Counted from the stretch's first letter, positions 37,217 through 46,332 are shown. The stretch is DNA of 64,000 bases from JALYUM01 sp036688685 (GCF_036688685.1 NZ_JAQQPS010000017.1:62001-126000), one strand, 5' to 3'. The notes: a model not told the origin generated them from the sequence alone. Made by a program: numbers and translations.

Positions 37217-37476
37217 CCGGGGGGGGCGCCACGGCGTTTTTGTCGGCGCCATACCCCGGCCAATGCCAGCAGGCCGGGTACGAGCATCCCTGCCGCCACC
37301 GGTTCCGGCACCGCGCTGGCAAGGTCAAGCCGCACGTTGGTACACTGGAACTCACGGCAGGCGTAAGCGAGAATCTGACCGTTATCGTTGATGTCGATGG
37401 CGCCGCCGATTTGCCAGCCAGACGCAGGATCGATCAGGGTGTTCAAGTCCACCAGGCCACCGCCCTGCGAGATGAA
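37217..37476 (-). pseudogene. C-terminal part of the HAF-repeat PEP-CTERM protein, cut off by an in-frame TGA
   Basis: Directly after the TGA at 37477-37479, the same frame continues FISQGGGLVDLNTLIDPASG and ends with a PEP-CTERM sorting signal: VPEPVAAGMLVPGLLALAGV, then WRRQKRR. The intact paralogue at 38362-39480 aligns straight through this point (GALVDLNTLLDPALGW). The segment was therefore once, or still is by readthrough, the end of the upstream protein. After the basic tail the frame meets a run of eight C (minus strand; 37219-37226) and has no stop until it is antisense to the neighbouring gene; one extra C would give a stop within a few codons. Confidence 0.75.
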
Positions 37477-38292
37477 TCAGATCCTCTCGCCTTCCCATGG
37501 ATCGCCACTACCGACGACTTGACCGTGCTCGTTCATGCCCCCCACGTCGAGGTTCAAGCCGCCAAAGCTGCCGAGATCGGTCATGACGCCATTTTCATAG
37601 AAAAAGGCATGCATGCCACCGCCCGTTCCTTCGCTGTAACCGGCAATCTGGCCGGCGCTGTTGATGGCGACCGCGCTGTTGAATTCGCGTTCGTCGAGCG
37701 TGCCAAGGTCATGCAAGACGCCGTCGCGGTACAGGAAGGGATGTTGGCGGGAATGAAAATCGAGGTCGATGGTGGAGGTGCCGACGATGGCGCCCGCATC
37801 GTTGATGCCCCGCGCGACGCTGAAGTCGCCGCTGCCCAGATGCCCCAGTTCAGTCAATGTGCCCTGGCTGTACAGAATCGCACCGCTGGTATTGTTGTAC
37901 CCGACGATATCGCCGCCGGCGTTGATGCCATACCCGTACAGACCGGCGATTTCCTGCATAGCGCCGTTGCCGCGAACAAAAGCACGGTTTTCCCCCGCGG
38001 GCGAACCGGCGTTACCCAGTACGGTGCCGGCCTCGGTGATCGCGACAACGTTCACGTAATTATCCCCAAACGAGCCGAGATCGGTGACGACACCCCCCGC
38101 GTAAATCGCGGCATGCGCGTTGTTGTCGCCAAAATCGGCTGTGCCGGCAATCTGGCCCGCATTGTTAATGTCTGCAGGATAGAAATTCTTGGGCAGGAAG
38201 TGGACGGTATAAATTGCATCAGCCTGTGCCAGCGCTGGTAGCAGGAGGGCCGGCACCAGTGCCAGGGCCAGAACGTATCGTCGGAAAATCAT
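37477..38292 (-). CDS. HAF-repeat exported protein, truncated by a nonsense codon
   Basis: A 271-residue product with a signal peptide (1-24, VPALLLPALAQA) and about six HAF-type repeats. Each has the pattern G-I-N-x-x-G-x-I-V-G followed by x-A-F-x-Y-x-x-G-x-x-x-D-L-G (for example GINDAGAIVGTST; MHAFFYENGVMTDLGSFGG). Such repeats form extracellular beta-propeller-like proteins, usually anchored through PEP-CTERM. Start ATG at 38292 with GAGG five bases upstream. The frame ends at TGA in WEGERI-stop, while the following sequence is homologous to the paralogue's C-terminus. As read, the product lacks its sorting signal and would be released or degraded. Confidence 0.8.
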   Translation of the reverse strand: MIFRRYVLALALVPALLLPALAQADAIYTVHFLPKNFYPADINNAGQIAGTADFGDNNAHAAIYAGGVVTDLGSFGDNYVNVVAITEAGTVLGNAGSPAGENRAFVRGNGAMQEIAGLYGYGINAGGDIVGYNNTSGAILYSQGTLTELGHLGSGDFSVARGINDAGAIVGTSTIDLDFHSRQHPFLYRDGVLHDLGTLDEREFNSAVAINSAGQIAGYSEGTGGGMHAFFYENGVMTDLGSFGGLNLDVGGMNEHGQVVGSGDPWEGERI

Positions 38293-38361
38293 GGTGACCT
38301 CGCGAAGGTGATAAAGGCAGGCTGGATGCTTGATCGAACAGCGTGCTGTGAAGCGGGACAG

Positions 38362-39480
38362 TCAGGCCGTCCGCCGCTGCATGGCATGTGCCGCCGCGCG
38401 CCTGCCGTGCTGCCGTTGCCTTGCTCGCGCCAGCGTCGGCAAGCCGGCCAACAACAGCAAGGCGCCGCCTGGTGCCGGCACGGCGCTGGCCAGGTCGAGG
38501 CGGACCAGCCCGCACGCCGCGTCGCGGCAGCCATACCCGACGATCTGGCCGAGATCGTTGTTGGCGTACGCGCTGTAGATGTGCCAGCCAAGGGCAGGGT
38601 CAAGCAAGGTATTCAGGTCGACCAGGGCGCCGTCCAGATTCATGAAGGGAACCAGACCGTCGTCCTCGTTGCTGGCGGTGCCGACCAGCGTGCCGTGTTC
38701 GTTGAGGTCATGGATGGTCAGTTCGGCGTCGCCCAGGCTGCCCAGATCCTGCAGGGCGCCGTGCTGGTACAGGAAGGCATGCATGACGCCGTCCGCACCC
38801 TCGCTGTACCCGGCAACCTGGCCGCGGTTATTGATGGCGACCGCACCGTTGTTGTCGCCGTCGGACAGCGCACCCAGGTCGGTCATGACACCCTGGCGGT
38901 ACAGGTAGGGATGCCGCGTCGGGGCCGGCATCTCGGCGGCAATGCGCGACTCGCCGACGATCTGGCCGTGGTCGTTGATGCCGACCGCACAGCCATCAAG
39001 GCCGGTGTCCAGATTGGCGATCTCGGTGAGCTTGCCGTCGCTAAACAGAAACCCGGTCCAGCCCATGGCAGTTTGTTTCTTTCCGACGATATCGGCGCGC
39101 GCGTTGATGCCGTAGCCGACTGTACCGCCCCCCAGATCCGTCACCTGCCCGTTCCGGTACAGGAATGCATGTTCCTCGCCGTTGGCGGTGACGAGGGAAC
39201 CAGTCAGGTCGCCGGCGTCGTTGATGGCCAGCGCGTAGCTGTCCCGGCCGCCCATGCTGCCCAGATCGGACAGCATGCCGCCGTCATACAGCACGGTGTG
39301 GATGGCAACTGCGCCGGTGCCGGCGAACCCGACGATTTGCCCGGCATTGTTCATGCCCGTTGGCGCGAAGTCGGCGCCAGGCAGGAAGCTGGCGATGTAA
39401 ACTGGCGCGGCTTGGCTGAAACCGGGCGCCAGTAGCGCGGAAAACAGCATCATTACAGCAAAGAATTTGTGCATAAGCAT
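38362..39480 (-). CDS. HAF-repeat exported protein with PEP-CTERM-like tail
   Basis: A 372-residue paralogue of the preceding gene. A signal peptide (1 to about 25, APGFSQAA) is followed by about eight HAF repeats (MNNAGQIVGFAG, INDAGDLTGSL, INNRGQVAGYSEG) and a C-terminal VPAPGGALLLLAGLPTLARA plus basic tail. That tail resembles PEP-CTERM, but with PAP rather than PEP and a weaker hydrophobic stretch. The start at 39480 has GAGG six bases before the ATG; the frame is open further upstream but without signal-peptide logic. The two genes probably arose by tandem duplication. The function is unknown; a surface or matrix role is usual for PEP-CTERM proteins. Confidence 0.82.
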   Translation of the reverse strand: MLMHKFFAVMMLFSALLAPGFSQAAPVYIASFLPGADFAPTGMNNAGQIVGFAGTGAVAIHTVLYDGGMLSDLGSMGGRDSYALAINDAGDLTGSLVTANGEEHAFLYRNGQVTDLGGGTVGYGINARADIVGKKQTAMGWTGFLFSDGKLTEIANLDTGLDGCAVGINDHGQIVGESRIAAEMPAPTRHPYLYRQGVMTDLGALSDGDNNGAVAINNRGQVAGYSEGADGVMHAFLYQHGALQDLGSLGDAELTIHDLNEHGTLVGTASNEDDGLVPFMNLDGALVDLNTLLDPALGWHIYSAYANNDLGQIVGYGCRDAACGLVRLDLASAVPAPGGALLLLAGLPTLARARQRQHGRRAAAHAMQRRTA

Positions 39481-39673
39481 GACAAACCTCGGCGAAGATT
39501 GATCAGATGCATGGCGGTGGAAAAACGCCGCAGTCATGCAACGATACGCGCCGCAGGTCGCGCGACAACTGCGCCATATCAGCGGTCGAGATCCGGTGCG
39601 CACTTGACAGGCGCGCGGATCCGGCTTTTCCTGCAGAACATCGGCCACCGCATGCCGTTGGTAAAATTTCAAC

Positions 39674-41464
39674 ATGCATATTCTCTGGACTTACCTCCGC
39701 CCCCACGCCCGCCTTGCCCTGCTGGCCCTGATCCTGGCGGCCGCCGGTCAAATTCTCGCCCTGGTCGACCCGATCATCTTCGGCACGATCATCGACAAGT
39801 ACGCTATCCACCGCGGCAACCAGACCAGCGACGAGCTGGTCCATGGCGTGCTGAGGCTGCTGGCGCTCGCCGTGCTGGTGGCGATCGCGTCGCGGGCGGC
39901 GAAAGCGTTTCAGGAATACGTCACCCGCCTGGTGGTGCAGAAAATCGGCACGCAGATTTTCAATGATGGCCTACGCCACCTGATGCGCCTGAAGTTCCAG
40001 GAATTCGAAGACCTGCGCAGCGGCGAAACCTTGTCGCTGCTGCAAAAGGTGCGGCAAGACAGCGAGCGTTTCATCAACGCGTTCATCAATACCGTGTTCG
40101 CCAGCGTGGTCGGGATCGGCTTTTTGACCTGGTATGCGGTGACCAAACACTGGCTGCTGGTCCCGGTGTTTTTGATCGGCATCCTGTTACTGGGCGGGCT
40201 GACGGGACTCCTGAGCCGCGAAATCAAGGGTCAGCAACGCTCCATCACGCGCGAGACGAACCGCAACTCGGGCTTCATCACGGAGTCACTGCGCAATATT
40301 GAACTGATCAAAAGCCTGGGCCTGACCTTCACCGAAATCCGGCGCCTGAAAGCTCAGACCGACGCGATCTTCGCGCTCGAAATGGAAAAGGTGAAGCGCA
40401 TCCGCCGGCTGTCGTTTCTGCAGGGCACCACACTTTCCATGCTGAAACTGGCGATCCTGTTCGCGTTACTGTGGCTAATTTTCCGCGATGTGCTGTCGAC
40501 CGGCGAACTGATCGCGATGCAGTTCATCACGGTGGCCATCTTCGCCCCGCTGCAGGAGCTAGGCAATATCATCCTGGCCTGGCGCGAAGCCGAGGCCTCC
40601 CTGCTGAACTTCGAGGCCTTGATGCAGAAACCGATCGAGCGGCGGTCGGCCGATCCGGTCGAAGTCGGTCCCGTCACCCAGGTGCGCTTTGCCGACGTGC
40701 GTTTTCGCCATCGGGGCGCCGTCGACGATGCGCTGCAACAGATCTCGTTCCAGGCCCAGCTGGGCAATACCCTCGCGTTCGTCGGCCCGTCCGGTTCCGG
40801 CAAGTCGACGCTGGTGAAATTGCTGGTGGGGCTGTACACACCGGTTAGCGGGGAAGTGTTTTATAACGAGATATCCACCACCGATTTGCGCTACAACGAG
40901 GCGCGCCGCCAGATCGGTTTTGTGACGCAAGACACGCATTTGTTTGCCGGCACGCTGCGCGAGAATATCTGCTTCGTGAAACAGGACGCCACCGACGCGG
41001 ACATCATCGCAGCCATGCAGCAGGCTTCCTGCGCCTACCTGCTCGATAAATCGCCGGAAGGGCTCGATACCGTGATCGGCGAGCAAGGCATGAAATTGTC
41101 GGGCGGCGAAAAGCAGCGGCTCTCGATCGCGCGCGCGCTGGTGCGCCAGCCGCGCCTGCTGATTTTCGACGAAGCCACGTCGGCGCTCGATTCGCTGACC
41201 GAAGAGCAGATCACCAACACCGTGCGCGAAATTTCCGCGCGCGACAGCCAGATCACGCTGTTGATTGCCCACCGCCTGTCGACCATCATGCATGCCGATA
41301 CGATTTTTGTGCTGGAGAAGGGCAAGATCGTCGAAAGCGGCGGCCATGCTGGGTTGCTGGAGAAGAAAGGGCTGTACTACGCAATGTGGCGCCAGCAGAT
41401 TGGCGAGCGACCCGTGCCGCGGTCGGAGGCGATGCCTGACACAGCCCGCGACGCTGCAATGTAA
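39674..41464 (+). CDS. ABC exporter, fused permease-ATPase (MsbA/MdlB type)
   Basis: A 596-residue half-transporter that should work as a homodimer. The transmembrane domain covers residues 1 to about 310, with six segments. The nucleotide-binding domain covers about 340-580 with Walker A VGPSGSGKST, signature LSGGEKQR, Walker B LLIFDEATSALD and the H-loop IAHRLST. This architecture exports lipids, drugs or peptides; the substrate cannot be read. The start MHILWTYLRPHARLALLALI is typical. It is divergent from the HAF gene and 35 bp before dusA, with which it may be co-transcribed. Confidence 0.93.
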   Translation: MHILWTYLRPHARLALLALILAAAGQILALVDPIIFGTIIDKYAIHRGNQTSDELVHGVLRLLALAVLVAIASRAAKAFQEYVTRLVVQKIGTQIFNDGLRHLMRLKFQEFEDLRSGETLSLLQKVRQDSERFINAFINTVFASVVGIGFLTWYAVTKHWLLVPVFLIGILLLGGLTGLLSREIKGQQRSITRETNRNSGFITESLRNIELIKSLGLTFTEIRRLKAQTDAIFALEMEKVKRIRRLSFLQGTTLSMLKLAILFALLWLIFRDVLSTGELIAMQFITVAIFAPLQELGNIILAWREAEASLLNFEALMQKPIERRSADPVEVGPVTQVRFADVRFRHRGAVDDALQQISFQAQLGNTLAFVGPSGSGKSTLVKLLVGLYTPVSGEVFYNEISTTDLRYNEARRQIGFVTQDTHLFAGTLRENICFVKQDATDADIIAAMQQASCAYLLDKSPEGLDTVIGEQGMKLSGGEKQRLSIARALVRQPRLLIFDEATSALDSLTEEQITNTVREISARDSQITLLIAHRLSTIMHADTIFVLEKGKIVESGGHAGLLEKKGLYYAMWRQQIGERPVPRSEAMPDTARDAAM

Positions 41465-41498
41465 TAGAATTGCGCCTTCCGCAGCACATCGACCCTCA

Positions 41499-42494
41499 AT
41501 GAAATCAGCAACTTACAAAAGCCGCAAGCTCTCCGTCGCACCCATGATGGACTGGACCGACCGCCACTGCCGCGTCTTCCACCGCCAGATCACGCGCCAC
41601 ACCTGGTTGTATACAGAGATGGTGACGACCGGCGCGCTGATCCATGGCGACGTGGCGCGCCATCTGCGCTACGACGAGATCGAACATCCGGTCGCGCTGC
41701 AACTGGGCGGCAGCGACCCGGCCGACCTGGCCGTCAGCGCAAAGCTCGGCCAGGACTGGGGCTACGACGAAATCAACCTGAACTGCGGCTGCCCGTCCGA
41801 GCGGGTGCAGCGCGGCGCGTTCGGCGCTTGCCTGATGGCCGAGCCGCAACTGGTGGCCGATTGCGTGAAAGCCATGCGCGATGCGGTTTCCATCGACGTC
41901 ACGGTGAAGCACCGCATCGGTATCGACAAGAACGAGGACTACGGTTTTGTGCGCGATTTCGTCGGCACCATCGCCGACGCCGGCTGCAACACCTTTATCG
42001 TGCACGCCCGCAACGCTATCCTGAAGGGCTTGTCGCCAAAGGAAAACCGCGAAATCCCGCCACTCAAGTATGAGGTCGCCTACCAGCTCAAGCGCGAGTT
42101 CCCGTCGCTCGAAATTATCATCAACGGCGGGATCAAGACCAGCGATGAGGTGGCCCTGCACCTGGAACATGTCGACGGCGTGATGCTGGGGCGCGAGGCA
42201 TACCATAACCCGTACGTGATGGCCGACTACGATGCCCGTTTTTACGGCGACGACGCAGCCGTCAAGTCGCGCACCGAGGTGCTGGCCGCCATGCTGCCCT
42301 ATATTGCGTCACAGTTGGCCGAACATGGCGAGCGCGGACTCAAGCTCAACAGCATCACCCGCCACATGCTCGGCATCATGACCGGTTTGCCCGGTGCGCG
42401 CGCGTTTCGCCAGCTGATGTCCGATCCGACCCGCCTGGCCGAGGCCGATCCAGCCTTGCTGCTGGAGGCTGCAGCACGTATTCAGTTTGCATAG
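41499..42494 (+). CDS. dusA: tRNA-dihydrouridine(20/20a) synthase DusA
   Basis: A 331-residue FMN-dependent enzyme that reduces uridines 20/20a in the tRNA D-loop. The DusA subgroup is shown by LSVAPMMDWTDRHCRVFHRQ, TEMVTTGALIHG, NLNCGCPSERV and RGAFGACLM (catalytic Cys), HARNAILKGLSPKENREIPP and ITRHMLGIMTGLPGARAFRQ. The ATG at 41499 matches the family start. A coding-free 322 bp follows. Confidence 0.96.
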   Translation: MKSATYKSRKLSVAPMMDWTDRHCRVFHRQITRHTWLYTEMVTTGALIHGDVARHLRYDEIEHPVALQLGGSDPADLAVSAKLGQDWGYDEINLNCGCPSERVQRGAFGACLMAEPQLVADCVKAMRDAVSIDVTVKHRIGIDKNEDYGFVRDFVGTIADAGCNTFIVHARNAILKGLSPKENREIPPLKYEVAYQLKREFPSLEIIINGGIKTSDEVALHLEHVDGVMLGREAYHNPYVMADYDARFYGDDAAVKSRTEVLAAMLPYIASQLAEHGERGLKLNSITRHMLGIMTGLPGARAFRQLMSDPTRLAEADPALLLEAAARIQFA

Positions 42495-42816
42495 TAATTT
42501 TTTCCTGCCGTGCCCCTGTTGTGGCAAAAAGCGTGTGAAAATTTCCACACAACAATCTAATTCCGCATAGAAAGCTTGCTGTTCGGCAAACTATCCTCTT
42601 ATACTTTCCTCGTGGACGCAGTTCCCGGCGCTAGCTTTGACGGCTGTCGTTGCGCAAGCGGAATAAATTGCCACGTGGGAACGGTTTCTGTCTGCATCGC
42701 GTTTTTTTGACTTATCCTGATGGACCCAGAGTTGCCGTTAAGGCACCAAAAATGCACCGTCGAAATGACGCGGCCGCCGAGCGGCTTGATAAACACGACA
42801 GAGGAAATAGGACGAA
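42495..42816 (+). promoter_or_regulatory. Intergenic region dusA - chemoreceptor
   Basis: 322 bp without a gene. It contains the near-palindrome GTGTGAAAATTTCCACAC (42533-42550), AT-rich stretches (TTCCGCATAG, CTCTTATACTTTCC near 42600) and GAGGAAATAGGACGAA just before the receptor ATG as the ribosome-binding region. TATACT at 42601-42606 is a possible -10. I looked for a flagellar sigma-28 promoter (TAAA-N15-GCCGATAA) and found only the poor match GCCGTTAA at 42733-42740. Confidence 0.35.
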
Positions 42817-44619
42817 ATGAATTTATCGAACATGAAGGTTGGGCAACGCCTCGGCTTGGGATTCGCCTTGGTGCTGGTGCTGCTGGTGGCAGTCACTGTC
42901 GTCGGGATCTTGCGCATGGCGCAAATCCAGGACCGTCTCGATCACGTGGTCAGTGTGAATAACGTCGTTACCCGCCTCGTGGTCGACATGCGCAACAACG
43001 TCAGCGAGCGCCTCACCTCACTGCGCACCCTGACCCTGATGACCAATCCGGACGACATGGAGCCGGAACTTGATCGCTTCAAAGTTCAGACCGCAAAGTA
43101 CAATGAACTGAAGAAAAAGCTGGCTGCCAAATTTGCCGCTGAGTCCACTCCGCAGGAAAAAACCTTGCTGAGCCAGATCGAAGGTTACGAAAGCAGCGCG
43201 ATGCCAGCCATCGCCAAAGCATCGGAACTGTACCTGGCCAACAAAGCTGAAGACGCTACCCGCGTGATGATCAAGGAAATCCGTCCAGTCCAGAAAAAAT
43301 GGATGGAAGGCCTGGAGCAACTGGCCACGATGGAAGACAAGCAGAATGCCCAGAGCCAGGTCGATGCCGGCGCGGCGTTCGCCAATGCCCGTAACTTCAT
43401 GCTGATCCTGCTGGCCGTCGCGGTCGCCCTGGGCGTCGCCGCTGCGGTCGTGATTACCCGCAGCCTGCTGCGTCAACTCGGCGCCGAGCCTGGCTACACC
43501 GCAAAAATTGCCACCAGCATCGCCCATGGCGACCTGGCCATCGACATCAACACCGACCGTGCCGTCGCTGGCAGCCTGCTGGTGGAAATGAACAATATGC
43601 GTGGCAGCCTGGTCGATATCGTCGGCCAGGTTCGTGCCGGCACCGAAACCATCGGCACCGCCTCGCGCGAAATTGCAGCCGGCAACATCGACCTGTCGTC
43701 CCGTACAGAAATGCAAGCCAGTTCGCTGGAGAAAACCGCGTCGGCCATGGAAGAGTTGACCTCGACCGTGAAACAGAACGCCGACAACGCCCGTGAAGCC
43801 AATTTGCTGGCCGCCAGCGCTTCGGAAGTGGCCCGCAAGGGTGGTGAAGTGGTCTCGCAAGTGGTCGACACCATGGGTTCGATCAACACCTCGGCCAACA
43901 AGATTGTCGACATCATCGGCGTGATCGATGGCATCGCCTTCCAGACCAACATCCTGGCGCTGAACGCTGCCGTGGAAGCAGCCCGTGCCGGCGAACAAGG
44001 CCGCGGCTTTGCGGTGGTGGCGTCTGAAGTGCGCAACCTGGCCCAGCGCTCGGCGGCAGCAGCCAAGGAAATCAAGACGCTGATCGGCGATTCGGTCGAG
44101 AAGGTCGCCGCCGGCAGCAAGCTGGTTGGCCAGGCCGGTGTGACGATGGATGAAGTGGTGGCCAGCGTGAAACGCGTGACCGACATCATGAGCGAGATCG
44201 CCAGCGCCAGCCAGGAACAGAGTGCCGGCATCGAACAGGTCAACCTGTCGATCATCGAGATGGATGGCATGACCCAGCAAAATGCCGCACTGGTGGAGCA
44301 AGCCGCCGCCGCAGCGCAAAGCCTGCAAGACCAGGCCGGCGAATTGCAGCGGGTGGTGAGCGTGTTCCGCCTGATCGAAGGTGAACAGGTGCAGCAGGCC
44401 GCCGCCGCGCCGGTGGCAAGTCGCGCCGTTGCGGTCCGTGCCCCGGCACCGGCCGCCAGGCCGGTCGCACCGCGCGCCGCCCTGAAGCGTCCGGCACCAG
44501 TCGCACGTCCGGCGCCAGCGAAAACCGCAGCGAAGGCGGCACCGGCCGCCCCGGCCCCGAAAAAAGCTGCACCAAAAGCCGCTGCCGCCGCCTCCAGCGA
44601 CGATTGGGAAGAGTTTTAA
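42817..44619 (+). CDS. Methyl-accepting chemotaxis protein with CheR/CheB tether
   Basis: A 600-residue chemoreceptor. Membrane segment 1 is near residues 11-31; a four-helix-bundle sensor covers about 32-190 and segment 2 about 190-212 (FMLILLAVAVALGVAAAVVI). A HAMP domain follows, then the signalling helices with methylation stretches and the hairpin tip IDGIAFQTNILALNAAVEAA. After residue about 520 comes an Ala/Pro/Lys linker of about 70 residues ending in D-W-E-E-F, which matches the NWETF-like pentapeptide that tethers CheR and CheB. The ligand is unknown. No che genes lie nearby. Confidence 0.94.
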   Translation: MNLSNMKVGQRLGLGFALVLVLLVAVTVVGILRMAQIQDRLDHVVSVNNVVTRLVVDMRNNVSERLTSLRTLTLMTNPDDMEPELDRFKVQTAKYNELKKKLAAKFAAESTPQEKTLLSQIEGYESSAMPAIAKASELYLANKAEDATRVMIKEIRPVQKKWMEGLEQLATMEDKQNAQSQVDAGAAFANARNFMLILLAVAVALGVAAAVVITRSLLRQLGAEPGYTAKIATSIAHGDLAIDINTDRAVAGSLLVEMNNMRGSLVDIVGQVRAGTETIGTASREIAAGNIDLSSRTEMQASSLEKTASAMEELTSTVKQNADNAREANLLAASASEVARKGGEVVSQVVDTMGSINTSANKIVDIIGVIDGIAFQTNILALNAAVEAARAGEQGRGFAVVASEVRNLAQRSAAAAKEIKTLIGDSVEKVAAGSKLVGQAGVTMDEVVASVKRVTDIMSEIASASQEQSAGIEQVNLSIIEMDGMTQQNAALVEQAAAAAQSLQDQAGELQRVVSVFRLIEGEQVQQAAAAPVASRAVAVRAPAPAARPVAPRAALKRPAPVARPAPAKTAAKAAPAAPAPKKAAPKAAAAASSDDWEEF

Positions 44620-44705
44620 GTTTGCCTGACCGGTGGCGTGTTCAATGTTCCGCAACCCGCCGCATTTTTATCGTTTTTTAGTGACACACTTTTAAGGAAA
44701 ATAAT

Positions 44706-45044
44706 ATGTCCAAAATTAACTTCATCGCCGCCCTGGCCCTCTCGAGCATCGCTGGACTGGCTATGGCAGCCGAAGTGCCGGCCAGCTTTGATCCGAAAAA
44801 CTGCAAAGTCGACTATCCAAAAGCATCGCTGATGAACGAAGAGCAGGGCACGACCTCGATGTCGTTCCTGATCGGCGCCGACGGTTCCGTGGCCGAGTCG
44901 AAGCTGGAAAAGTCGAGCGGCTTCAAAGGCCTGGACAAAGCAGCGATCAAGTCGCTGTCGGCGTGCAAATTCAAACCAGGCAGCAAGGACGGCGCGCCGG
45001 CCCAGACCTGGACCAAAGTCGACTACGCCTGGAAACTCGACTAA
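44706..45044 (+). CDS. Small periplasmic TonB C-terminal-domain protein
   Basis: A 112-residue protein: signal peptide (1-21, ALSSIAGLAMAA) followed only by a TonB-C-like fold (MSFLIGADGSVAESKLEKSS, LDKAAIKSLSACKFKPG, WTKVDYAW). It lacks the membrane anchor and Pro-rich spacer of real TonB, so it cannot transduce energy in the usual way. It may bind TonB boxes, peptidoglycan or a partner in the periplasm. Two Cys (in KNCKV and SACKF) could form a disulfide. AAGGA precedes the ATG. It follows the chemoreceptor gene by 86 bp, probably as its own unit. Confidence 0.85.
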   Translation: MSKINFIAALALSSIAGLAMAAEVPASFDPKNCKVDYPKASLMNEEQGTTSMSFLIGADGSVAESKLEKSSGFKGLDKAAIKSLSACKFKPGSKDGAPAQTWTKVDYAWKLD

Positions 45045-45212
45045 TTGTTTGATCGCGCACGCCGACCCGGTCGGCGGCGCGCGTCGTGCCTCCCGCGGCC
45101 GCGCACACGCGCCGGCCCGCATCGCAGTTCTCTTCCTTCCCCGAATGCATCCGTGCGGCCGATCGCGCCTCAAGGTCCTACAATGGGTTTTTACCATTCA
45201 GACGGAGGATGC

Positions 45213-46283
45213 ATGCCCCAACGAAAAGCACTGGTCGTCGGCGCCAGCGGAATTGCTGGCAGCAATCTGGCGCGCGCCCTGATCGCGCAGGGCTGGGATG
45301 TCGCGGGGCTGGCGCGCCGTCCGCGCGATGAAGTGCCAGGTGTGGTGCCGGTGGCCGCCGACCTGATGGACCCTGGCAGCCTGGCCGTGGCATTGACCAG
45401 CTTGCAGCCGACCCACGTGTTCATCACCACCTGGATGCGCAACGCCACCGAAGCGGAAAATATCCGCGTCAACGGTGCCATGGTGCGCAACTTGCTGGAC
45501 GCGCTGGCGCCGCAAAAAAGCGTGCAGCACGTGGCGCTGGTTACCGGGCTGAAGCACTATCTGGGGCCGTTCGAAGCCTACGCCAAGGCCGGCACCTTGC
45601 CCGACACGCCGCTGCGCGAAGAGCAGCCGCGCCTGCCGCTGGAAAATTTTTACTACGCCCAGGAAGACGAAGTCTATGCCGCAGCGCGCCGCGACGGCTT
45701 TAGCTGGAGCGTGCACCGCCCGCACACCGTGATCGGCAAAGCGGTCGGCAACGCCATGAACATGGGCACCACGCTGGCGGTGTTCGCGTCGCTGTGCAAG
45801 GAAACCGGGCGCCCGTTCCACTTTCCCGGCTCGCAAGCGCAGTGGGAAGGCATTTCGGACGTGACCGACGCGCGGGTACTGGCGGCCCAGCTGATCTGGG
45901 CCGCCACCACCCCGGCCGCACGCAACGAAGCGTTCAACGTCGTCAATGGCGACTACTTCCGCTGGAAGTGGCTGTGGCCGCGCCTGGCGAACTGGTTCGG
46001 CGTCGAGGCGGCCGGGTTCGACGGCAGTGTCAAGCCGCTGGCCACGCAAATGGTCGGTGACGAGGCGCGCTGGCGCGCCATGGCCGAACGCCTGCAGCTG
46101 GTCGAACCCGACTTGCAGCAACTGGCGTCCGCCTGGCATACCGACCTCGACCTCGGACGCCCGATCGATGTGATGACCGATATGTCGAAAAGTCGCAAGC
46201 TCGGGTTCACGACCTACCAGAGCACCGAAGATTCCTTCTTCGACCTGTTCGCCCAGTTGCGGGCCGATCGTTTGATTCCCTAA
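45213..46283 (+). CDS. SDR family NAD(P)-dependent oxidoreductase (PRISE-like)
   Basis: A 356-residue atypical short-chain dehydrogenase. The Rossmann motif near the N-terminus is VVGASGIAGSNLARALIAQG. Further marks are TGLKHYLGPFEAYAKAG, FYYAQEDEVYAAARRDGFSW, SVHRPHTVIGKAVGNAMNMG and FNVVNGDYFRWKWLWPRLA. This pattern matches the progesterone 5-beta-reductase/iridoid synthase-like (PRISE) group, which reduces activated C=C bonds of enones. The active-site Tyr in FYYAQED is present. The ATG at 45213 has GGAGG just upstream. The gene appears to stand alone; the natural substrate is unknown. Confidence 0.88.
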   Translation: MPQRKALVVGASGIAGSNLARALIAQGWDVAGLARRPRDEVPGVVPVAADLMDPGSLAVALTSLQPTHVFITTWMRNATEAENIRVNGAMVRNLLDALAPQKSVQHVALVTGLKHYLGPFEAYAKAGTLPDTPLREEQPRLPLENFYYAQEDEVYAAARRDGFSWSVHRPHTVIGKAVGNAMNMGTTLAVFASLCKETGRPFHFPGSQAQWEGISDVTDARVLAAQLIWAATTPAARNEAFNVVNGDYFRWKWLWPRLANWFGVEAAGFDGSVKPLATQMVGDEARWRAMAERLQLVEPDLQQLASAWHTDLDLGRPIDVMTDMSKSRKLGFTTYQSTEDSFFDLFAQLRADRLIP

Positions 46284-46332
46284 GTAGTATTCATACATAA
46301 TGCGTTCTCCTTAATTGTTTCCTGGAAAACGC

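Noticed and set aside
42730..42745. Flagellar sigma-28 promoter before the chemoreceptor
   Set aside because: GCCGTTAA resembles the -10, but no TAAA-like -35 lies at the right distance.
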